From: Synergistaceae bacterium
GTDB taxonomy: Bacteria; Synergistota; Synergistia; Synergistales; Synergistaceae
Assembly: GCA_012513245.1 (NCBI GenBank)
Contig: JAAZCN010000108.1
Span: forward strand, 1-27,267
Direction of reading: 5' to 3'
DNA length: 27,267 nucleotides
Shown: one piece after another, positions 7,344 to 15,520 of the stretch
Position numbering within the stretch: the first letter of the stretch is position 1
Layout of the letters: each line of letters begins with the position of its first letter
Notes under the pieces: model-generated
What the model saw: the letters and a program-made list of their open reading frames with translations, nothing else
The model's database searches: none
What the model was told of the DNA's origin: nothing
Program-made: the position numbers and the translations under genes

Positions 7344-8211
7344 TAACAGACCGCGTATTGCAGTCTTCGCTTACAGCGAAGTCGGAAGCACCTGCCTTGA
7401 GGACCTGATAAGAGACGGTGCGAATGTAGTTGTCGTTTACACGCATGAGGACGATCCCGGTGAAGAGATATGGTTTCGCTCGGTGAAGGATACAGCTGTC
7501 AATAATTCGATAGAGGTCCGCACACCTACAAAGATAGACAGAGAAGAGACCGATCATCTGAGACAGCTAGGCCCAGACCTGATCTTCTCTTTCTATTACA
7601 GGGCAATGATCCCCAAAGAGGTGCTGGATATCCCTAAACTTGGGGCATACAATATCCACGGCGCCCTCCTCCCTAAATACAGGGGACGGGCATGCGTAAA
7701 CTGGGCAATAATAAACGGAGAAAAGGAAACAGGAGCTACGCTCCACGTGATGACGGAATTCGCCGACAGGGGAGACATAATAGAACAAAAGTCTGTCCCC
7801 ATAAACTTTGAAGACACCGCACACGATGTATTTCTCAAGGTGACAGAGGCATCACGGGAAATACTGAGCTCATCACTGCCCTCGCTTGAACAGGGAGCTG
7901 CAAAGAGGTATCCGCAGGATGAGTCAAAAGCGACAAAATACGGACGGCGAAGACCTGAAGACGGTGAAATTGACTGGAACAGACCGGCTGATGAAATATA
8001 TAACTTCGTGAGAGCTCTGACACACCCTTTCCCGGGAGCATTTACACACTGGGAAAACAGAAAGGTCTTCATCTGGAAAGCTCTCCCCGAAGAAGGCACG
8101 TATGGACCGGGCAAAATCAGATCAGAATCGCCAATGCTTGTCGGTACGGGCAGCGGATTGCTGAGGGTTTTGAGTATCCAGACTGAAGGCGAACCTGAAA
8201 GGGATGTTTAG
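7327..8211 (+). CDS. arnA: UDP-L-Ara4N formyltransferase (stand-alone ArnA N-terminal domain)
   Basis: A 294-residue protein homologous to the formyltransferase half of bifunctional ArnA. Asn109, His111 (AYNIHGALLPKYRGRA) and Asp147 (FADRGD) match the catalytic triad N102/H104/D140 of the E. coli enzyme with the same spacing. It uses N10-formyltetrahydrofolate to formylate UDP-L-Ara4N in the cytoplasm. The protein ends at TAG 8209-8211, and the decarboxylase half is a separate reading frame that follows directly. ATG 7327 is preferred over TTG 7321 because AGGAAG (7311-7316) is 10 bp from it. The gene overlaps the arnC end by 17 bp. Confidence 0.9.
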   Translation: MKTENNNRPRIAVFAYSEVGSTCLEDLIRDGANVVVVYTHEDDPGEEIWFRSVKDTAVNNSIEVRTPTKIDREETDHLRQLGPDLIFSFYYRAMIPKEVLDIPKLGAYNIHGALLPKYRGRACVNWAIINGEKETGATLHVMTEFADRGDIIEQKSVPINFEDTAHDVFLKVTEASREILSSSLPSLEQGAAKRYPQDESKATKYGRRRPEDGEIDWNRPADEIYNFVRALTHPFPGAFTHWENRKVFIWKALPEEGTYGPGKIRSESPMLVGTGSGLLRVLSIQTEGEPERDV

Positions 8212-8215
8212 AATT

Positions 8216-9238
8216 ATGAAGAAAATACTTATCACCGGTGTAAACGGCTTTATAGGAACTCACCTGATGGAGGCCCTTTGCTCCGACATCAGATGGGAAA
8301 TTCAAGGCTTTGACCTAAGGTCTGACAACCTTGGTCCTTTCAACAACTGTCCAAATTTCAAATTCACCTCAGGAGACATATTCAAAGACGGAAAATGGCT
8401 CGAAGAGCAGGTCGAATCATCAGATATTGTCTTGCCGCTGGCCGGCATTGCAAAACCTGCTTACTATCTGCAGAAACCGATCTGGACATTCGAGCTCGAT
8501 TTCGAGCAGAACCTCAAAATGGTGAGACTCTGTACAAAATATAAAAAAAGGATAATCTTCCCGTCAACATCGGAAGTTTACGGCATGAGCGGCGATGACA
8601 GCCTGAAAGAGGATGAAAGCCAACTCATAACAGGGCCGATAAACAAAATGAGATGGATATACAGCTGCAGCAAGCAGATGATGGACAGGCTGATATTCGC
8701 ATACGGTCAGGAGGAAGGACTCAGTTTCACCCTCTTCCGCCCCTTCAACTGGGTCGGCCCCAGGCTGGACACGTTTAAGGATGCCGGTGAAAACAAAGCC
8801 CGTTCCGTCACACAGATGATCTATAACGTCCTCAACAGCGGAAAGATCTCCCTTGTAAACGGCGGGGAACAGAGAAGAAGCTTCACCTGGGTTGGCGACG
8901 GGATCGAAGGACTTACCGCTATCATAGAGAACAAAGAAAACAGGGCTGAAGGACAGATATTCAACATCGGTAACCCCAACAACAATTACTCCATAAAGGA
9001 GCTTGCCGAGATGCTTATCGAGGAGATGAAAAAGTTCCCGGTCTACCGTGAAAAAGCAGAGAAAGCAGAGCTGGAGATCATATCTGCCGATACCTACTAC
9101 GGGAAAACATACGACGACATGCAGAACCGTCTGCCTTCAGTGGAAAAAATAGAGACCCTCCTTGGCTGGAGACCAAGGACCGGCATGAGTGAACTGCTGA
9201 ACAGAACAATAAGCTGGTACGCATCCAGGGAAAACTGA
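8216..9238 (+). CDS. UDP-glucuronate decarboxylase (stand-alone ArnA C-terminal domain)
   Basis: A 340-residue short-chain dehydrogenase/reductase matching the C-terminal half of ArnA. The Rossmann motif GVNGFIG is at residues 8-14, followed by FPSTSEVYG (Ser119, Glu120), the YxxxK pair Tyr149-Lys153 in YSCSK, and LFRPFNWVGPRLD. These correspond to the decarboxylase active-site residues of E. coli ArnA. The enzyme oxidises and decarboxylates UDP-glucuronate to UDP-Ara4O with NAD. It begins 4 bp after the formyltransferase stop; ATG 8204, which overlaps that stop, is an alternative, but its AAAGGG directly abuts it and fits ATG 8216 better. Separate polypeptides mean the two ArnA activities are not fused in this organism. 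Confidence 0.9.
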   Translation: MKKILITGVNGFIGTHLMEALCSDIRWEIQGFDLRSDNLGPFNNCPNFKFTSGDIFKDGKWLEEQVESSDIVLPLAGIAKPAYYLQKPIWTFELDFEQNLKMVRLCTKYKKRIIFPSTSEVYGMSGDDSLKEDESQLITGPINKMRWIYSCSKQMMDRLIFAYGQEEGLSFTLFRPFNWVGPRLDTFKDAGENKARSVTQMIYNVLNSGKISLVNGGEQRRSFTWVGDGIEGLTAIIENKENRAEGQIFNIGNPNNNYSIKELAEMLIEEMKKFPVYREKAEKAELEIISADTYYGKTYDDMQNRLPSVEKIETLLGWRPRTGMSELLNRTISWYASREN

Positions 9239-9239
9239 A

Positions 9240-10124
9240 TTGAAAAAACTTGCTATCAAGGTCGATATAGATACATTACGGGGATACCGGGAAGGTGTCC
9301 CGCATATGCTTGACCTTTTTGAAAAACATGGGATCAGGGCATCTATATTTTTTTCATTCGGGCCTGATAATTCAGGCAAAGCAATAAGAAGGATATTCAG
9401 AAAAGGCTTTATCTCAAAAATGATGAGGACAAAAGCTCCTTCCACCTACGGGCTCAAAACCCTTATGTACGGTACACTTCTCCCGGCGCCGATGATAGTC
9501 CCGTCTGCACCTGATATCTTTGCACGTGCCTCTGATGAAGGACATGACTGCGGTGTGCACGCATGGGATCACGTCTATGTCCAGGATGAGCTTGCCAACA
9601 TCAGCAAAAGCGAATTTCTCTCGCTCTTTGAGAGATCCGCTGAGATGTTTGAAAGGCTCTCAGGCAAAAAACCCCTTTCCTGTGCAGCTCCGGGATGGCA
9701 GATATCCCCCGTGAGTCTTGAGGTCCAGGAGGAAGCGGGACTTAAATACTGCAGCGACACAAGGGGACGCTCCCCCTTTATCCCTCTTTTCAAAGGAAGA
9801 TCATACCTACCACTACAGATCCCTACCACACTTCCGACGATGGACGAGATACTTGGCCTTCCCGGAATAGATGATGATTCTATAGGGGATGTATGGCTCA
9901 AAGGGATGGATAATGAATGGAATGTACTCACTGTGCATGCTGAGATGGAAGGACTCTCAAAGATAGGCGTCTTTGAGAAATTTATTGTCAAAGCAAAGGA
10001 AAACGGGGCAGTATTCTATACACTTGCTGACTACGCAAGAGATTCAGCTCCCGGGGAATGCAACATCAAAATTGGTACCATTACCGGACGGGCAGGCACT
10101 CTCGCATTACAGGAGGATGAATAA
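9240..10124 (+). CDS. arnD: 4-deoxy-4-formamido-L-arabinose-phosphoundecaprenol deformylase ArnD
   Basis: A 294-residue polysaccharide deacetylase (carbohydrate esterase 4) family protein. It starts with KVDIDTLRGYREGVP, where VDIDT carries the catalytic and metal Asp, and has HAWDHVYVQD around residue 108 with the metal-binding histidines. ArnD removes the formyl group from the lipid-linked sugar at the membrane, driving the pathway forward. Length equals that of E. coli ArnD (about 296). The TTG start follows the preceding stop by one base and has CAGGGA about 8 bp upstream. There is no signal peptide, consistent with cytoplasmic-face action. Confidence 0.88.
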   Translation: MKKLAIKVDIDTLRGYREGVPHMLDLFEKHGIRASIFFSFGPDNSGKAIRRIFRKGFISKMMRTKAPSTYGLKTLMYGTLLPAPMIVPSAPDIFARASDEGHDCGVHAWDHVYVQDELANISKSEFLSLFERSAEMFERLSGKKPLSCAAPGWQISPVSLEVQEEAGLKYCSDTRGRSPFIPLFKGRSYLPLQIPTTLPTMDEILGLPGIDDDSIGDVWLKGMDNEWNVLTVHAEMEGLSKIGVFEKFIVKAKENGAVFYTLADYARDSAPGECNIKIGTITGRAGTLALQEDE

Positions 10125-10126
10125 AA

Positions 10127-10498
10127 ATGGACAGGATAAGCCTTTTGCTCCTTATAGCCTCGGCAATAACAAACGCACTTGGAAGCACTGTTATGAAACA
10201 TGCTTACGGAGGCGACTCGTCAATAGTCTCTTCCGGCATGATATCAGGCATACTTAAAATACTGCTTAACCCCTGGATAATCGTCGGACTCGGCATGTTC
10301 GGGATCTCGTTCTTTTTTATGGCAGCCGCCCTTTCAAGAACAGACCTGACGCTTGCATACCCTATGATGTCCGGCCTTGTCTACCTTATCCTTCTCTTCG
10401 TAGGTTTCTTCATCTTCAAGGAAAAGATAACGATGATGAGGATAATGGGCATAGGGGCGATCCTTCTTGGGATCACGATGCTGACAATGAAAAGCTGA
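10127..10498 (+). CDS. SMR/EamA-type small membrane protein, probable L-Ara4N-lipid flippase subunit (ArnE/ArnF-like)
   Basis: A 123-residue protein with four hydrophobic segments and features of the small multidrug resistance fold: an alanine/glycine-rich first helix, TLAYPMMSGLVYLILL in the third helix, and GIGAILLGITML at the end. In enterobacteria ArnE and ArnF form a heterodimer proposed to flip undecaprenyl-phosphate-L-Ara4N to the periplasm. Only one such gene is present, so a homodimer or a distant partner would be needed. AGGAGG (10111-10116) lies 10 bp before the ATG. Position between arnD and ugd supports the role; a general SMR exporter cannot be excluded. Confidence 0.78.
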   Translation: MDRISLLLLIASAITNALGSTVMKHAYGGDSSIVSSGMISGILKILLNPWIIVGLGMFGISFFFMAAALSRTDLTLAYPMMSGLVYLILLFVGFFIFKEKITMMRIMGIGAILLGITMLTMKS

Positions 10499-10513
10499 GG
10501 GGGATCTTTAGAC

Positions 10514-11845
10514 ATGAGGATTTGTTTTGTAGGGACCGGCTATGTGGGACTCGTCACAGGAACCTGCTTTGCAGAAAAAGGCAACAATGTCTGCTGCGTG
10601 GATATCGATAAGAAAAGGATCGAAGGTCTGAATCAGGGCATTATACCAATATACGAACCGGGACTTGAAGAACTGGTCAAAAAAAACAGGGAGGCCGGGA
10701 GGCTCTCCTTTTCTACTGAGATCAAAGAGGGTCTTGAAAACGCCCAGCTTTGCTTCATAGCTGTAGGGACACCTCCCTCAAGCGATGGAAGCGCTGACCT
10801 TGCACAGGTACTCAACGCGCTGGACAGCATTGGCTCATGCATAGACCATTCATGCTTCATAGTAGTCAAATCCACTGTCCCGGTAGGAACGGGGACTCTG
10901 CTCTGGAAGCGCATAAGGGCTCACATGCACGAGAGAGGGCTTGAGAAGATCAACCTGGAAGTCCTTTCAAACCCTGAATTTCTTAAAGAGGGAATGGCGA
11001 TCGAAGACTGCCTCAACCCTGACAGGGTAGTAGTAGGTGCAGTCTCGGACGAAGCGCGTTCAATAATGAGCGAACTCTATGCCCCCTTTGTTTCTCAAGA
11101 TAGGCTCTTCTTCATGGACCCCTCCTCGGCAGAGATCACAAAGTATGCGGCAAACGCGATGCTGGCCTCAAGGATAAGTTTTATGAACGAGATCGCACAG
11201 CTGTGCGATAAAGTGGGCGCAGATGTCCTTTCTGTCAAGGAAGGCATCGCCTCTGACAGACGCATAGGAAGCTTTTTCCTTAACGCCGGCTGCGGTTACG
11301 GGGGGTCATGTTTCCCAAAAGACGTTCAGGCCCTTTGTCATATCGGAGAGGGACAGGGACTTGACATGACTATGGCATCCGCAATAGACAAAGTAAACCG
11401 CAAACAGAAAGAACTGCTCCAGATCATGGTAAGGGAAAAATTCGGCAACAGCATGGAAGACCTCACTATCGCAGTCATGGGACTGGCTTTCAAGCCTCAT
11501 ACCGACGACATGAGGGAGGCCCCCTCTATATCCCTTATAAGAGGACTTCTTGACTGCGGTGCCTCGGTAAAGGCTTATGACCCTATTGCGATGGACCAGG
11601 CCAGGCTTATACTTCCAAAGGATGTCAGGTATGCTGAAAGTATAGAAGGGCTCCTAAAAGGAGCTGATGCTGCCGTTCTGGTGACAGAGTGGCCGGACTT
11701 CAGATGTCTTGACTGGAAAAAGCTGGGACCTCTGATGAAAAGCATGATCGTTTTTGACGGCAGGAACATTTATGACCCGACAGAGATGAAAAAACTGGGT
11801 TTCGAATATTACTGCATCGGCAGAAACTGCAGACCGCAGAGGTAA
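10514..11845 (+). CDS. ugd: UDP-glucose 6-dehydrogenase
   Basis: A 443-residue NAD-dependent dehydrogenase with VGTGYVGLVTGTCFAEKG at the N-terminus, the central STVPVGTG and EFLKEGMAIED motifs, Lys210 in EITKYAANAMLA and the catalytic Cys266 in GCGYGGSCFPKD. It performs two successive oxidations of UDP-glucose to UDP-glucuronate, the substrate of the decarboxylase earlier in the operon. Its place at the end of the arn cluster makes the pathway self-contained from UDP-glucose. It starts 16 bp after the SMR gene stop, with GGGGGATC just upstream. Confidence 0.93.
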   Translation: MRICFVGTGYVGLVTGTCFAEKGNNVCCVDIDKKRIEGLNQGIIPIYEPGLEELVKKNREAGRLSFSTEIKEGLENAQLCFIAVGTPPSSDGSADLAQVLNALDSIGSCIDHSCFIVVKSTVPVGTGTLLWKRIRAHMHERGLEKINLEVLSNPEFLKEGMAIEDCLNPDRVVVGAVSDEARSIMSELYAPFVSQDRLFFMDPSSAEITKYAANAMLASRISFMNEIAQLCDKVGADVLSVKEGIASDRRIGSFFLNAGCGYGGSCFPKDVQALCHIGEGQGLDMTMASAIDKVNRKQKELLQIMVREKFGNSMEDLTIAVMGLAFKPHTDDMREAPSISLIRGLLDCGASVKAYDPIAMDQARLILPKDVRYAESIEGLLKGADAAVLVTEWPDFRCLDWKKLGPLMKSMIVFDGRNIYDPTEMKKLGFEYYCIGRNCRPQR

Positions 11846-11932
11846 CCTGTCCCAAGGGAGCGACATTAGGATAAATATGCGGTCAAAGCAAGCGATCATA
11901 GAATAATAATTTACGAAAGGGAGTTGATAAAT

Positions 11933-13630
11933 ATGACATACCGTTCAAAAGAACTGGGGTTGTTTTCGGGAAAAGGTTCTTCTTCCAGAAGGGCTATTTA
12001 TAAGGGCTGCGGTTATGACGACGGAGACCTCAGCAAGCCTCTGATAGGAATAGTAAATACTGCTAATGACGCAGGACTCGGACATGTGCATCTCGACAGG
12101 CTCGCAAACCGTGTCAGGTCGGGGATACTGCAGGCCGGAGGAACCCCCTTCGAATTCGGAACTATCGCTACTTGCGGTGCAGTACCTATCGGTATGCCCC
12201 ATTTCAGATACGAGCTCGTAATAAGAGATGTAATTGCATCTTCAGTTGAAATAATGACAGGAGTTCAGCTCCTGGACGGACTTGTGCTTCTAGCATCATG
12301 TGACAGCATAATACCGGGCGTGCTCATCGGAGGCATCAGGGCTGACGTGCCATGCATAATGCTGACAGGCGGTCCGCAGGAAGTTTTCAAAAGTGAAGGG
12401 CGCAGCATAGTCATGAGCGAACTTGATCAACTCGTCTTCGGAGCTGACTACGCTAACGATGAAGCACGCGAAAAGATCCGTTACCTGGAGGACCACGTAT
12501 GCCCCGGGCCCGGCGCATGTTCCCTCATGGGAACTGCGAACACGATGCAGATACTCGCGGAAGGCCTCGGCATGGCCCTTACCGGTTCTTCAACAGTCCC
12601 CGCAATGTCCGCTGAAAAGGAACGATACGCCACCCAGACCGGAAGGCGCATCGTCGAACTTGTAAAAAACAACATCAAACCCAAAGACATACTTACAAGG
12701 GAAGCGCTTCTCAACGGAGTGATCCTGACCATGGCGATCGCAGGCTCGACAAATGCAGTGCTGCATCTCCTCAGTATAGCCAGGGAAGTCGGAGTCGAAC
12801 TTACAATGGATGATTTTGACAGACTTTCAGAGACTATCCCTGTCATCAGCCGTGTGATCCCTACAGGAAAAGCGACAGTCATCGACCTCCACAACGCGGG
12901 CGGAGTCCCGGCTGTAATGGGCGAGATGCGCGATTACCTAAATAGAGAGGTTATGACAGTTTCAGGACATACAGTCGGAGAGATATGTGAACTGAGAAGG
13001 TCATCCGACCACTCCACACTTACAACAGTTCAAGATCCTGTTTTCGCAAACGGAGGAATAGCCGTCATCAAAGGCAACCTCTCTCCAAACGGAGCAATAT
13101 GCAGAACCACCACGATCTCTCAGGAGATCAGGGTCTTCGAAGGACCGGCAAGAGTCTTCCACTCGGATGAGGACGCTCATTCCGCGGTCGTATCAGGCAG
13201 GATCAAAAAGGGAGACGTAGTAGTGATAAGGTATGAGGGCCCAAGGGGCGCTCCCGGCATGAGAGAGATGATGATGACCACAGACGCCCTTGTTGGCATT
13301 GGAATGGGTCAGGATGTTTTCGTCCTCACAGACGGACGTTTCTCAGGATTCACAGAGGGTGCAGCGGTAGGCCACATTTCGCCTGAAGCCGCTATAGGAG
13401 GGATAATTGCGGTCGTTGAAGAGGGAGATTCGATAAGTATAGATATCCCCGGGCGCAGCATAAACCTTCTCCTGCCGGATGAGACCATCAGGACCAGACT
13501 CTCAAACTGGAAACAGCCGCTGAAAAAATCGCGGGGAATACTTGGCATATACGCCAAGACAGCATTACAGGCGCATCTGGGTGCAATGATAGACGACATC
13601 GTTGAATCAGAAGACCAGGTGTCTGAGTAA
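11933..13630 (+). CDS. IlvD/Edd family dehydratase, divergent from canonical dihydroxy-acid dehydratase
   Basis: A 565-residue protein aligning along its whole length with dihydroxy-acid dehydratases of the archaeal/Firmicute length class. Cysteines at expected iron-sulfur positions are Cys81 (TIATCG), Cys123 (LLASCDSIIPG) and Cys196 (PGPGACSLMGTANTM); DGRFSG near the C-terminus keeps the conserved serine. Two usually invariant features differ: the Asp after the first Cys (CDG in relatives) is Gly82, and the lysine of the CDK motif, carbamylated and metal-binding in the family, is Ser125. FSGFTEG also replaces the common FSGxxRG. The branched-chain synthesis role (ilvD) is therefore doubtful. 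ATG 11933 is chosen over TTG 11924 because AAGGGAG (11917-11923) fits it. The gene sits between ugd and the branched-chain importer, with gaps on both sides. Confidence 0.8.
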   Translation: MTYRSKELGLFSGKGSSSRRAIYKGCGYDDGDLSKPLIGIVNTANDAGLGHVHLDRLANRVRSGILQAGGTPFEFGTIATCGAVPIGMPHFRYELVIRDVIASSVEIMTGVQLLDGLVLLASCDSIIPGVLIGGIRADVPCIMLTGGPQEVFKSEGRSIVMSELDQLVFGADYANDEAREKIRYLEDHVCPGPGACSLMGTANTMQILAEGLGMALTGSSTVPAMSAEKERYATQTGRRIVELVKNNIKPKDILTREALLNGVILTMAIAGSTNAVLHLLSIAREVGVELTMDDFDRLSETIPVISRVIPTGKATVIDLHNAGGVPAVMGEMRDYLNREVMTVSGHTVGEICELRRSSDHSTLTTVQDPVFANGGIAVIKGNLSPNGAICRTTTISQEIRVFEGPARVFHSDEDAHSAVVSGRIKKGDVVVIRYEGPRGAPGMREMMMTTDALVGIGMGQDVFVLTDGRFSGFTEGAAVGHISPEAAIGGIIAVVEEGDSISIDIPGRSINLLLPDETIRTRLSNWKQPLKKSRGILGIYAKTALQAHLGAMIDDIVESEDQVSE

Positions 13631-13674
13631 TTGACCCGTGACCTTTTTGTTAAAAATATCCGCAAATTGATCGT

Positions 13675-13703
13675 TTTACAACATTGCAAAAGTGAACTAA
13701 AAT
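13675..13703 (+). promoter_or_regulatory. sigma70-type promoter for livHMGFK
   Basis: TTTACA (13675-13680) and TAAAAT (13698-13703) are separated by exactly 17 bp and lie 40 bp before the livH start, in an AT-rich gap after the dehydratase gene. This suggests the transporter is transcribed from its own promoter. Confidence 0.5.
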
Positions 13704-13742
13704 TATCAAATTGAAGCGAACTTTCTGGGAGGATTTGATATC

Positions 13743-14606
13743 ATGCAGCTTTTCATAGAACAGCTTTCGAATGGACTCGCTGCCGGATCTATGTATGCTC
13801 TTATTACCCTAGGGCTGACTCTCATATATGGAGTAATGAAAATACTTCATGTTGCCCATGCTTCTGTCTATACAGCCGGCGCCTATATGGGGCTTTACAT
13901 ATACTCCTTAACAGGTAGCATTCTTCTGGCATTTCTCATATCAATGATATTTTGCGCCATTGTCGGGGTATTGATCGAACGGCTGATCTACTACCCGCTT
14001 TTAAAATATCCACCATACGTCCCTCTTATCAGCAGCATTGCTCTGCTCATAGCTATTCAAGAATTATGCAGGCTGGTGGCGGGCCCTGAAGTACGCACAT
14101 TCTCTGCAGAACTGCCCTTTCCCTCTCTATCAATATGGGGAGTTGCCATATCATCCACACTGGTAGCCGTATACTGTATTTCTTTTGCAGTTCTGGTTCT
14201 CCTGTGGCTGCTTATGACAAAGACAGAACTGGGGCTTGCGATGAGAGCGGTGTCACAGGACATGGAAACAGCCTCTTCGTTTGGTGTAAATACACAGATG
14301 ACAGTAGCCCTCACATTTGTTATCGGATCAGCTATTGCTGCAGTGGCAGGTATCCTTGTCGGGATCTACTATAACCAGGTTTATCCAATGATGGGAGAGG
14401 TCCCCGCCTATAAAACTCTTGCCCTTATAGTTGTCGGAGGTATGGGGTCCGCTCCGGGAGCAGTACTTGCCGCAATGTTGCTGGGACTTGCTGAAACATT
14501 CCTTATCGGTTACGCAAATATTCCTATGCCCAGAGATGCGCTTGCTTTTATCGCCATGATAATAATACTCATGTGGCGTCCCACCGGACTTATGGGAAAG
14601 AGATAG
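13743..14606 (+). CDS. livH: branched-chain amino acid ABC transporter permease LivH
   Basis: A 287-residue inner-membrane permease with about eight hydrophobic segments. The opening NGLAAGSMYALITLGLTLIYG and later MRAVSQDMETASSFGVN are typical of LivH; the second is the cytoplasmic loop that contacts the ATPases. VVGGMGSAPGAVLAAMLLGL near the C-terminus is also a family mark. It pairs with LivM to import leucine, isoleucine, valine or related compounds. The ATG has GGGAGG upstream and begins a five-gene operon. Confidence 0.93.
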   Translation: MQLFIEQLSNGLAAGSMYALITLGLTLIYGVMKILHVAHASVYTAGAYMGLYIYSLTGSILLAFLISMIFCAIVGVLIERLIYYPLLKYPPYVPLISSIALLIAIQELCRLVAGPEVRTFSAELPFPSLSIWGVAISSTLVAVYCISFAVLVLLWLLMTKTELGLAMRAVSQDMETASSFGVNTQMTVALTFVIGSAIAAVAGILVGIYYNQVYPMMGEVPAYKTLALIVVGGMGSAPGAVLAAMLLGLAETFLIGYANIPMPRDALAFIAMIIILMWRPTGLMGKR

Positions 14607-14617
14607 GGGGCGATATC

Positions 14618-15520
14618 ATGAGCATCTACATGATAAATGTCGCAACACAGATAATAATCCAAGCCATTGCAGCCTGCGGCCTTAATGTCATCGTAGGTCA
14701 CGCAGGTCAGATATCGTTGGGACATGCAGCATTTGTAGGGATCGGAGCTTATTCGAACGCTATGCTAACTACTGCGGGCGGACTGACATTCTGGCAGGCC
14801 CTTCCCGTGTCACTTCTGATCGTTGGACTGATAGGGCTCCTCTGCGGCCTTCCAAGCCTCCGTGTAAAAGGAGACTTTCTCGCCATAACAACTATTGGTA
14901 TCAACTTCATTGTAGTTGCAATTTTCCAGTATACCCCCGCATTGGGGGGAGCTCTTGGCATAGGAGGGATCCCTGGTGTAGGATTACTGGGAATCAACCT
15001 TAAGGCGAGAGCCTTCTTTTGGCTGTGTGTCTTCTTCCTCTTGGTCACGCTAGGAATATGCTGGTTATTTACAAAATCATGGATGGGACTTTCCTGTTTC
15101 GCAATAAGAGAAGAAGAGACTGCCGCTTCAAGCACGGGAGTATCTCCTGTAAGGGCAAAACTTTCTGCCTTTATGCTGGGAACGATGATGGCGGGACTTT
15201 CTGGCATCTTATATGCCCACTACATGAAATTTATCACTGCTGACTCATTTAGCTTCATATTTTCAGTCACATTGCTTTCTATAGCTGTGGTCGGTGGTCT
15301 GGGAACGTTCTGGGGCCCTGTTATCGGGGCTATAGTACTGGGCATCCTACCTGAGATATTCAGGCCTCTGGTCAATTACAGGATGTTCCTTTACGCGTCT
15401 CTTCTGCTCATGATGATAAGATTCCGCCCGGGCGGCCTTTTGGGTGGATCTGACCTTATGTCAATAAAAAGCCTCAGAAAAAGAAAAGTAATACCTCGTA
15501 AAGGAGGGGATAAAAATTGA
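14618..15520 (+). CDS. livM: branched-chain amino acid ABC transporter permease LivM
   Basis: A 300-residue permease with HAGQISLGHAAFVGIGAY near residue 25, the classic LivM signature, and AIREEETAASSTGVSPVRAKL, the ATPase-coupling loop. VVGGLGTFWGPVIGAI precedes the last membrane segments. ATG 14618 is chosen because AGGGGG (14605-14610) lies 7 bp upstream; an in-frame ATG at 14573 is inside livH. The TGA stop overlaps the livG TTG start by 3 bp. Confidence 0.93.
   Translation: MSIYMINVATQIIIQAIAACGLNVIVGHAGQISLGHAAFVGIGAYSNAMLTTAGGLTFWQALPVSLLIVGLIGLLCGLPSLRVKGDFLAITTIGINFIVVAIFQYTPALGGALGIGGIPGVGLLGINLKARAFFWLCVFFLLVTLGICWLFTKSWMGLSCFAIREEETAASSTGVSPVRAKLSAFMLGTMMAGLSGILYAHYMKFITADSFSFIFSVTLLSIAVVGGLGTFWGPVIGAIVLGILPEIFRPLVNYRMFLYASLLLMMIRFRPGGLLGGSDLMSIKSLRKRKVIPRKGGDKN

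Noticed and set aside
7321..8211. Frameshift breaking a fused arnA gene
   Set aside because: The formyltransferase ends cleanly with TAG and the decarboxylase has its own ATG and upstream AAAGGG; both domains are complete, so separate genes are more likely than a broken one.
12481..12894. 137-codon minus-strand frame opposite the IlvD-like gene
   Set aside because: Shadow of the conserved coding strand; no ribosome binding site or family features.
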